NCBI RefSeq assembly: GCF_964275005.1
Contig: NC_092692.1
Location: 16,641,506-16,705,505, forward strand
Length of the DNA: 64,000 bases
DNA from: Diadema setosum
Lineage: Eukaryota > Echinodermata > Echinoidea > Diadematoida > Diadematidae
Direction: 5' to 3'
Each line of letters starts with the position of its first letter. Within the stretch, counting starts at the first letter, position 1. This document shows, in pieces, positions 24,404 to 33,119 of this stretch. The notes under the pieces were generated by a model. That model was given only the letters and a program-made list of their open reading frames with translations, had not been told where the DNA came from and made no database searches. A program made the position numbers and the translations under genes.

Positions 24404-27400
24404 ATGGAGTTAGAGAAGTACGTACAATTAGGTAAAGATTGTGGACTGCAAGGTGCAGAACTAGTGGAGTTTGCCCGCACTGAAAGAGACAAGTATCTCG
24501 AAGAAAAGAGACGAGATGAAAAGTTAGAAAGAGATGAAAGACAGGTACAAAGGGAAGAAATAACCAAGCAAAAGAGGATTGAGTTAGAAATAGCTCAATA
24601 CAAGAGTGTCAATGTGAAGGCAACAAATAGTGTAAGGAGTAGCTTACCAAGCTTGCCGGCGTTTCGCGCTGACTCTGACGATTTGGACGCTTATCTGTTG
24701 CGCTTTGAGAGATATGCAAAACAAAGTCAGTGGCCAGAGGAATGCTGGGCTCCTGCATTGGGGAACCTTTTGACCGGGCGCGCTTTGGAGGTTTATTCTC
24801 TTTTACCGGCAAATGAAGCTGATGACTATGAAAGTCTGAAAGATACACTCTTGCGGCAGTTTGCGCTAACTGAAGAAGGCTTTCGCAAACGTTTTCGAGA
24901 GGCGCGGCAGAGAATGGGCGAATCATTTGGGCAATTTGCAACGCGCATAACCGGATATGCTACTAGATGGGTAGAGATGTCGGGTACAAGCAAGTCCTAT
25001 GAAGGGCTACTAGAGCTAACGGTGCGTGAACAGCTGCTCGAATGTTGTGATCGTGGATTATCTGTTTTCATTCGTGAGAGAAACCCACGATCGGTGAAGG
25101 AGATGGCAGATATCGCAGATCGGTATCGGGACGCACACGGGCATGGCGGCTCCGGTAAACGCGCACGCGACGATAATAAGTCTCGTAACCAGGGCAACGA
25201 AGCAAGCCAAGCAAAGAAAGGGGGCGCTACGTCACGTGACAACCAGGGTTGCTTTGTCTGTGGTAAGCAAGGACACTTTGCTTCTAAGTGTCCAGACCGT
25301 AAAACTGACCAGTCGAAAGTTACTAACAAGCAGTATGTGCCAAAGTCAAAACAGACGGGGGCAACATGTGTGGTAGGAGTATGCCCTACTCATGATGCTC
25401 ACGAGAGAGGGAATGTTAGTGGCACACCTTCTGTCAAACTGATGTGTGGTCACGAGTTACCCCTTCTTAGTGGTGGGTGTAACGTAGGCACAGACATGTC
25501 GACATGTGAAGGTATGGTGAATGGTAAAAGAGTTAAGGTGCTGAGAGACACTCGTTGCAACACCGTAGTGGTGAAACGTCAACTGATAGAGGAATCACAG
25601 CTGACTGGTGAGATTCAAACTTGTGTGCTCATAGATGGTACTGTGAGAAAAGTGCCATTAGCAAAAGTTGAAATCGATTCACCATACTTTGTTGGAACAA
25701 CACATGCTTTATGTATGACGAATCCTATCTACGATCTAATCATAGGTAATGTTAGTGGTGCTAGGCAGCCTGGTGACGAGGACATCGGATGGAGGGATGC
25801 TAGGGAGAAGCCGTCAGCTGAGGAGATGACGACCTCCGGTTCAGAGGCAGAGTCCGCGGAAGCAGAGTCTTCGAAAGGGACAATGCAGAACGGCATCACA
25901 ACGACCTCCGACAGTCGTGATCGTCCCCACACTGACGAGAGTGTGAAGCAGTTACCAACACCCCTACCTACAACCAACGAAAGTGCAGCAGTAGAGACAA
26001 GAGGCATGAGGAAATCGAAGGAACGGCCTTGGAAGAGACTAGGATCAGCAGACCAGCCGACGATCACTGCAACCAGGGAGGAGATGATCAGAGAGCAGGC
26101 GCGAGATGCCACGCTGGAGAAACTTCGAAAGTTGGCGGAGAAAGGTGAGGCTAAGGCTGTAGGGAAAGGAAGTGAGGTCAGATATTTTTGTCGTGACAAT
26201 CTTCTCTTCCGTGAATACAGGTCTCCCTACGTCGAGAGAGGAAAGATATTCACGCAGCTAGTGGTGCCCCAGCCGTATCGCAGTGAAGTACTCCGACTAG
26301 CTCACGACTCCCCTCTAGCAGGTCACCTGCAGACGAAGAAGACGGCTGACCGGATCCTTGCCCACTTCTATTGGCCAGGGATTCAAGCCGATGTCAAGCG
26401 TTACTGTGCATCATGCGATTCATGTCAACGCACTACGCCTAAGGGTAAGATAGGGAAAGTACCCCTGACCATCCCCCCTTTGATTGATACATGTTTTCGT
26501 AGAGTGGCGGTCGATTTGATCGGACCACTTGAACCGATCACTGAGAGAGGGAATCGATATATCTTGACGATAATCGATCTTGCAACTAGATACCCAGAGG
26601 CGGTAGCGTTACCACGAATCGAAGCAGAACGAGTAGCAGAGGCGTTAGTTGAAGTATTCTCGAGGTTAGGTATTCCTAATGAGATACTCTCTGATAACGG
26701 CACTCAATTCGTTTCAGGTGTGATGAAAGAAGCAGCTCAACTCCTGGGAGTGAAGCAATTTCACACGACACCATACCACCCGATGGCGAACGGCGCCTGC
26801 GAGAGATTCAACGGCACGTTGAAACAGATGCTGAGGAGAATGTGCCAGGAGCGACCTCGTGATTGGGACCGCTTCCTGCCAGCTCTTCTCTTCGCATATC
26901 GAGAGGTGCCTCACGAAAGCCTTGGCTTTTCTCCTTTCGAACTCATGTACGGCCGAGTGGTGAGAGGACCCATGACTGTACTAAAAGAACTGTGGACCAA
27001 GGAGATCCCTGAGGAGGAAACGAAGACTACGTACCAGTACGTCATCGACCTCCAAAACCGACTCGAACAGACGTGTGAACTCGCCAAAGAGGAGCTGTCC
27101 AAAGCATCAAGGAAGTACAAGAAACACTTCGACGTGAAGACGAAGGAGAGACGCTTCGAGTGCGGCGACAAAGTGCTACTCCTGTTACCGACAACGAGGA
27201 ATAAGCTGCAAATGCAATGGCGAGGTCCGTTCGAAGTCGTGCAGCGAATCGCCAGAGACGATTACCGACTGCTAGTGAACGGCAAGGAAAGGACCTACCA
27301 CGCCAATCTTATGAAACGGTACATTGGGAGAGAAGAAGAGAAAGTCAACGATGCCGAGAGCGAAAACCAGGGACAACTGGAGGCGAACTATGTCAGCGTC

Positions 27401-28876
27401 GTGGACGACCAAGTAGATGATGATGGATCGGTGCCCCTCTCATTTCCCTCCATCGAAGCGTCGGAAAGCGTGCATGACGTGAAGTGCAGTGACGAGCTAG
27501 ACGAGGAGAAGATGAAGGAGGTAAAATCCCTCTTGCTGGAGTTCTCGGATGTCATGACCGATGTCCCAGGACGGACCGACATCATCGAGCACGCCATCGA
27601 ACTGAAAACGAACGAGCCGATACGTTCTCGCCCATACCCAGTCCCCCGGTCACTGAAGGAGACCATCAGAGAGGAGGTCAACACCATGTTGAGGATGGGA
27701 GTGATCGAAAGGTCGACATCGCCATACGCATCCCCCGTGGTCCTTGTAAAGAAAAAGGACGGGAAGAATCGCTTCTGCGTCGACTATAGGAAGTTGAACG
27801 CCAAGACAGTTGTCGACAACGAACCAATCCCAAACATCGAAGAACTGATGGCAGAGATAGGAAATGCAAAGTTCTTCACCAAGATCGATTTGGCCAAAGG
27901 CTATTGGCAGATACCCGTGGTCGAAGAAGACCGGAAGAAGACCGCGTTTGTCACGCCAGACGGCCAGTACGAGTTCAAGGTACTACCATTCGGGTTAGTA
28001 AATGCCCCAGCAGTGTTCACTCGGATGATGAGAGCTCTGCTGGAAGGCCTGCCCCATGTCGTCCATTACATCGACGACATTCTGATCTACAGTTCCTCAT
28101 GGCAGGAGCACCTGAACGACATCCGACAAGTCTGCCTCCGACTACGACAGGCTCACCTTACAGCGAGACCGACAAAGTGTCATGTCGCGTGTAAGTCCGT
28201 GGAGTTCTTGGGACACATCGTAGGACAAGGAAAGATGAAACCTACCCCAGAACAGATCCAGAAGGTGATGGCAACAACGCGACCGACCACCAAGAAGGAG
28301 GTGAGAGCATTCTTAGGGCTCGTGGGATATTATCGGAAGTTTATTCCAAACATGTCCACGATCGCCGCTCCCCTCACAGACGCGACGAAGAAGAATGAGC
28401 CTGACAAGATAAGATGGGACGAATCCCATGAGCAAGCATTCTGTACACTACGAGACAGACTAGTCGACTTCCCAATTCTAAGACTACCCGATGACGACAA
28501 GGAGTTCGTTCTACGGACCGATGCATCCGATGTGGGACTCGGCGCTGTGCTGATGCAGGAAAGCGAGGGGAAATACTTCCCCATCAGCTACGCTTCTCGA
28601 AAACTGCTGAAACGCGAGCGCGTGTACCCAATCGTAGAGCACGAGTGTCTAGCTCTTGCGTGGGCGGTCAGAAAGTTCTCGTACTTTTTGTATGGCCGAG
28701 CATTCCAGCTGCAAACTGACCACTACCCGCTTGCTCATCTAACACACGCGCGAATGCAAAATCCAAGAGTCATGCGCTGGGCGCTTGCACTGCAGGCATA
28801 TCAGTATCGTGTACAGGTAATCAAAGGCTCAGAGAATGTTGGGGCTGATTACCTCAGCAGATGCCCTACTGAGTAG
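24404..28876 (+). CDS. gag-pol: Gag-Pol polyprotein, integrase-before-RT order
   Basis: This is a single frame of 1490 residues. Gag has a charged coiled-coil-like N-terminus (residues 1-65) and a retrotransposon Gag core. A CCHC knuckle follows at C283-C286-H291-C296. The protease-like segment reads VLRDTRCNTVVV with D382-T383-R384, where the family has DTG. Integrase: zinc-binding H634, H641, C671, C674; catalytic D704, D764, E800 (D-x59-D-x35-E); a GPY/F module around QMQWRGPFEVV. Reverse transcriptase follows, with D1162 in FTKIDLAKGYW and Y1222-I-D-D. RNase H has D1373 and E1414 and ends GADYLSR. The start was chosen as the first ATG after the leader. Only the protease active site looks impaired; the rest appears intact. 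Confidence 0.95.
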   Translation: MELEKYVQLGKDCGLQGAELVEFARTERDKYLEEKRRDEKLERDERQVQREEITKQKRIELEIAQYKSVNVKATNSVRSSLPSLPAFRADSDDLDAYLLRFERYAKQSQWPEECWAPALGNLLTGRALEVYSLLPANEADDYESLKDTLLRQFALTEEGFRKRFREARQRMGESFGQFATRITGYATRWVEMSGTSKSYEGLLELTVREQLLECCDRGLSVFIRERNPRSVKEMADIADRYRDAHGHGGSGKRARDDNKSRNQGNEASQAKKGGATSRDNQGCFVCGKQGHFASKCPDRKTDQSKVTNKQYVPKSKQTGATCVVGVCPTHDAHERGNVSGTPSVKLMCGHELPLLSGGCNVGTDMSTCEGMVNGKRVKVLRDTRCNTVVVKRQLIEESQLTGEIQTCVLIDGTVRKVPLAKVEIDSPYFVGTTHALCMTNPIYDLIIGNVSGARQPGDEDIGWRDAREKPSAEEMTTSGSEAESAEAESSKGTMQNGITTTSDSRDRPHTDESVKQLPTPLPTTNESAAVETRGMRKSKERPWKRLGSADQPTITATREEMIREQARDATLEKLRKLAEKGEAKAVGKGSEVRYFCRDNLLFREYRSPYVERGKIFTQLVVPQPYRSEVLRLAHDSPLAGHLQTKKTADRILAHFYWPGIQADVKRYCASCDSCQRTTPKGKIGKVPLTIPPLIDTCFRRVAVDLIGPLEPITERGNRYILTIIDLATRYPEAVALPRIEAERVAEALVEVFSRLGIPNEILSDNGTQFVSGVMKEAAQLLGVKQFHTTPYHPMANGACERFNGTLKQMLRRMCQERPRDWDRFLPALLFAYREVPHESLGFSPFELMYGRVVRGPMTVLKELWTKEIPEEETKTTYQYVIDLQNRLEQTCELAKEELSKASRKYKKHFDVKTKERRFECGDKVLLLLPTTRNKLQMQWRGPFEVVQRIARDDYRLLVNGKERTYHANLMKRYIGREEEKVNDAESENQGQLEANYVSVVDDQVDDDGSVPLSFPSIEASESVHDVKCSDELDEEKMKEVKSLLLEFSDVMTDVPGRTDIIEHAIELKTNEPIRSRPYPVPRSLKETIREEVNTMLRMGVIERSTSPYASPVVLVKKKDGKNRFCVDYRKLNAKTVVDNEPIPNIEELMAEIGNAKFFTKIDLAKGYWQIPVVEEDRKKTAFVTPDGQYEFKVLPFGLVNAPAVFTRMMRALLEGLPHVVHYIDDILIYSSSWQEHLNDIRQVCLRLRQAHLTARPTKCHVACKSVEFLGHIVGQGKMKPTPEQIQKVMATTRPTTKKEVRAFLGLVGYYRKFIPNMSTIAAPLTDATKKNEPDKIRWDESHEQAFCTLRDRLVDFPILRLPDDDKEFVLRTDASDVGLGAVLMQESEGKYFPISYASRKLLKRERVYPIVEHECLALAWAVRKFSYFLYGRAFQLQTDHYPLAHLTHARMQNPRVMRWALALQAYQYRVQVIKGSENVGADYLSRCPTE

Positions 28877-29623
28877 AATAGAGGTGTAAACAGCCCATGT
28901 TATCTCTATTATATGTGGGTTAATCAGAATGTAATTTTGCAATGAATTCACCGTTATATACATTGTATGCTAGGAGGTATATTGGAAAGCTACAGTATTA
29001 CACACATTATGTATGCTGAGTATGAGGTAAGATACGCAGTTGACTCATACATCTCTGATATTATTGGACTGCTCTGAATCAGACACCCCGGTATAATACC
29101 GTGCATAAGAAGGTTTGGCACATTACATTTTATTTTGTAGCAACAGCTAATACACACAATATACGATTAGCACAGGTATCATAATATTCTCCAATATTAT
29201 ACTGGCCAACAAGAAGAGTCTGTTGAAATTGTGCCGAAAGTGTCAATTTTGTATTGCGCGGTGCAAAAAAGGTAATTTTATTATTGAACTGTGGCTGGTA
29301 TAATAATGCAACAGAGTGTTAAAAGAGATATGATGAAGTTTATATGTTATCTAATTGATTGAGTAAATCAGATTGTATAGTATACCATGGAGTTTGTTGG
29401 TTCGATAGAATACACATATAAACTGTCTCCATGGACAGCAGCCGATATTTGGAACAGTAGTCTGTCATGTATCACGACAAGTGAAGTTATGAAGCAGTGA
29501 ATTGTTATTAGGAGTATAATGCTTTTGATTTAGAAGAGTAATGGTGAGAAAGTACTTACCTGCTACAGACATTGGATTTTTATTAGACAGATGAGGCTAT
29601 TGTTTCAGAGCGACTGTCATCTT
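28877..29623 (+). other. Untranslated 3' region of the Gmr1-like element
   Basis: About 750 bp of AT-rich sequence between the gag-pol stop and the purine tract, with no open frame of note, so no envelope or extra gene is encoded. Confidence 0.75.
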
Positions 29624-29633
29624 AAATGGGGGG
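29624..29633 (+). other. Polypurine tract candidate
   Basis: AAATGGGGGG lies five bases (TTATT) before the 3' LTR. Plus-strand priming tracts usually abut the LTR directly, so the offset is slightly unusual. Confidence 0.55.
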
Positions 29634-29638
29634 TTATT

Positions 29639-30600
29639 TGTCACGAGTGGAGTGACAGACGCTCTCCTCCACTGAGGTCAATTTGCATAGAATTTGTAAA
29701 TAAGCACTTAAGCATGTAAATTGATGCAAACTGTTTAGCATTTCAATAGAAGAAATTCCAGACCGCTCTCGGTAGAGCCACGGTAGTGCTATGTGTGGCA
29801 AGGAGCGGCAGTATGACATCAGGCCTTGAAGGGGACATCACGCTGTGGTGCTGTCTCCGGGACACCATTGTATGAGAATGGCCACTCGGTAACGGTGACA
29901 GGGGCCGCCACCCCAGTCAGTACTAACTAGAGATACCCACAGATAGTGGGTTTCCGGGTTTCCCGAGAAGGGTCAAGGGCCCACTGACACTGCAAGAGGC
30001 AGGTGCATAAGGGCGTAGACTGTCGACCAGCTCCGAGGCAGTAAGGGAGCATAGACTGTCGACCGGACTTCGTTCCTGGATGCTGAGGAGACACCGCTAA
30101 GACGTCCGTCGGGAGAGCGACCACGCGAACGGCAATCGCGAAGAGTTGCTACGACAGACCACGCGACAGTCCATCCCAGCACCATCGTAACGGGGCCCCG
30201 TCGTCGACCGACATCGTCATCGACTGACATTGTCACCGTCGTACGTCATCGTCATACGTCGTCTTCATAAGCCATCGTCAAACAACTTACATCCGTGACA
30301 GCGAGTTGCATAATCGAGGTGAAATAAGTCCAATTTAAGTTAAACATAATAAAGTCCTAAGAGCCAGAAAGCCACTGAATAGAAAGAATTTTATGTTCGT
30401 TTTTTCCTTTTTATAATTTGCTGTAAAACCAATAGTCAGTTATAGACAATTAAAATATTTGAGTTAACTGAATGCACATTGTTTCCTCCGTTTCATCTTG
30501 TATGAGTTACAGCCTGCCAACAGTTCTCAGAGGTTATGAACATTTCTTTGTTCCGTTTATTTCCATATAAAAGGATGGAAATCGGGCAAATTCCGTGACA
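29639..30600 (+). repeat. 3' LTR of the Gmr1-like element
   Basis: Same 962-bp length as the 5' LTR at a constant offset of 6298 bp; I saw no difference between the two where compared. Confidence 0.95.
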
Positions 30601-30925
30601 AATGTGTATTATGACTCCTTATTCAGATCAGAATTCGTTTTCCTGATCTGGATCACTTTTTTGACCTTCCTTAGCCAATAGAGGGTTTCAGAGTCAATTA
30701 TGTGGGCACCATTTCAATATTAGCTTGAGAAAATCCTCAGTAGTGGATGATAGCTTACCAGTCAAACATAAAATGTTGGTTGAAGCTTTAATTTTGTTAC
30801 GATTTATCTTTCCCCAACTGACAAAAGCTTTCTGTATCAGTCTGCACATGGTGTCAATACAATGTGCCTGCATTCCTGTTATGACACCCACTGTAAAACA
30901 ATTGTTGCAGCTGAACTACAGCTAC

Positions 30926-30953
30926 GGGGGGGGGGGGGGGGGGGGGGGGGGGG
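30926..30953. repeat. Poly(G) run of 28
   Basis: An uninterrupted G28 tract, the longest of many G or C homopolymers in this window (others near 31834, 32561, 37450, 43350, 49196, 60671 and 63271). Exact length is likely uncertain in any assembly. Confidence 0.9.
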
Positions 30954-31483
30954 ATGCACATGAAGTGTATTTCCTTCAGAAATAAAAGAAATGTTTCTTT
31001 GCCATTCTATGATACATGAAAAAAGAACTCACTGAGAGGCAAGTACCACTCACCTCCGGTTTCAATGCAGATTTCATGGACATTATTAAATTTTCAAGCT
31101 GTTTTGGACATTGCAAGGTCATGGGTAACATTGAGTAAATGTTGTAACAAAATTAAATGTGTCCCACTGTTCATCGTCTGTTTGTGTTTTCCCCCTCCTT
31201 TCATCTATTCCACGACATATGCCAAGAGCTGTGCATGTATCAATGAATCAATGATAGATGAAGACAAATAACACAAGAAAGGGGAAAACCAGGCTAAGGA
31301 AGAGTTTTATATGTTGTTGTTTTTTTTCCCAATACAAACATATGCCAATGAAATATCCATTGCAAGGCTATGGTTTCTCTGAGAAGAAAACCAAGAAAGC
31401 ATTAGTTGCATTTATGTATAGAATCAGGTGGGTACAGAAATTCAATGCGTGACTTTTGTCACTGCATTCTAACAATGCACTGG

Positions 31484-32640
31484 CAGGGGCCGCGGAACTG
31501 GGGGGGGCTGCAGCCCCCCACACTTTTGGATCTTGAAATTAAAAAAAAAAAAGAAAAAAAAAAAAGAAAGGGAAAAAATCGGGGGAAAATCACACTACCC
31601 GAATTTCTCACAAGAAGTGTGCTTCAGATCGCTTTATCTTGATTTCAAAAAGCAAAAGCTCCGTCGAGTGGGAGGGGACATCCCCCTCCCACACCCTCCC
31701 CCTCTACCTCATTAGACTTTGTACATACACACAGATGATGCACACGCAGAATAACAGCTAAATGCCATGATTTGCTATTAACACTTTCCTGAAAAAAGTC
31801 TAAATCATTTCCATAAATATTTTTTTTTTGGGGGGGGGGGGGGGGGTGGGGGAGCTACAAAAAAAAATCCAAATATTGCACAAAAAGTTTGCACCAGATC
31901 GCTGAATTTCAGGTCTGAAAATGTAAAATCACCTTCGTGTGGGAGGAGAAAATCCCTTTTGTACATACACCCTCATGAGCATGCCTTTCTGTTTGATTGC
32001 TTAACAGACAATGTTCGTGAAATTAATTGTAACAATAAAATAATACAAGAAGTTTATTATATGCTACCACTTTATAGGCAAATTGTTCAATAATAATCCA
32101 CATCAAAATATCCTGCTACCTTACACAAGTGGGGCAGTTTCAAGTCGATAAAAGACGGAAAAACATGCATCAAAATGCACCATTTACAACATAAAAATAC
32201 AAAAAGTTCTCACCGTCCCCCTCCCCCGTTCCCTCCGCTCGCTCGGGCCCGGTCGCTTCGCTCCCTCGCATAGTAACCACCGCCCTCTCAATATCACAAG
32301 ATCATTATCCAGGCTACGCTGGTGCGTATAAGCGGGGAGGTTTCAAGTCGATAAAAGACGTAAAAAGATGCATCAATGTGCACCATTTACAACATCAAAA
32401 GCAAAAAGTTCTCCCCGTGGGAGGGGGAACATCCCCCTCCCACACCTCCCCCCCCCCCTTCCCTCGCTCGGGGTCGGTCGCTTGGCTCCCTTGCATAGTA
32501 ACTTCCGCCCTCCCAAAATCAGAAGATTATTATCCAGGCTACGCCGGTGCGTCTAAGCGGGGGGGGGGGGGGGGGGGTGGGGGGGTTCTGACCTTGATCC
32601 CCCCCCCCCCCCCCCAAACTGAAAAACGTTCCGCGGCCCG
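31484..32640. mobile_element. GC-rich TIR element with 5-bp target duplication
   Basis: The left end is CAGGGGCCGCGGAACTGGGG and the right end AACGTTCCGCGGCCCG; GGGCCGCGGAAC is the inverted core. ACTGG occurs directly outside both ends (31479-31483 and 32641-32645). The interior holds about four irregular copies of a unit with CAAAAAGTTCTCCCCGTGGG and CATCCCCCTCCCACACC. There is no transposase frame. Superfamily unknown. Confidence 0.75.
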
Positions 32641-33027
32641 ACTGGTACACATAAATTGCTTCCTACTTCTAAATCATCAGGTGCACTATATCAATGATAG
32701 TAAAGCATAGGTTTCCAAATTCCAAACACACACATACAATAGGTATACTGTAAACTACAGTGTGGCTGTATAATCATCACCCTTCCTATGCAAAAGGGGT
32801 GGTTGTGTCTGGATGCATGCAGGGGCCAGCAATACATATCTTTTCATTTATATCCACTTTTCAACCTTGTCTTTTCTACTCCTTCGTTTTTTATGCATGT
32901 AATTGCAAGAAGCAGTGCATCACAACTCTCATTGGACACCAGATGTACAAAATGGACAGCATCCTTTCAGTTTGGTGGGCATCTACAGAAAGGGACATAC
33001 AAGTCCTGTACCTCCACACAAACTTAC

Positions 33028-33119
33028 CTCCTCATAGACGGTCCATGTCAGTGCGGCCATTAAGCTCTTCTGAGGCACCGTGGCACCATGCCAGTAAACA
33101 TACCTCTCACCCCAGATCG
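33028..33119 (-). CDS. SLC25A38: SLC25A38 C-terminal exon, frameshifted
   Basis: The acceptor CTCCTCTAACAG is followed by [19 protein letters not shown], a one-base break near 33059-33064 and then [12 protein letters not shown] before GTAAGT. Without splicing the frame would end 14 codons later. The penultimate recognised intron (33120-36443) is filled with nested repeats. Confidence 0.88.

Larger units (their letters stand above)
23341..30600 (+). mobile_element. Complete Gmr1-like Ty3/gypsy LTR retrotransposon (7260 bp)
   Basis: Two 962-bp LTRs enclose a primer-binding site, one 1490-codon gag-pol frame, a 762-bp untranslated region and a purine tract. AATG flanks both ends (23337-23340 and 30601-30604) as a 4-bp target duplication. 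The pol order is protease, integrase, RNA-dependent polymerase, RNase H, which is the Ty1/copia-like order known in Gmr1-like Ty3/gypsy elements of deuterostomes. The two LTRs appear identical along the stretches compared, and the frame is open, so insertion was recent. There is no env-like frame. Confidence 0.93.
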
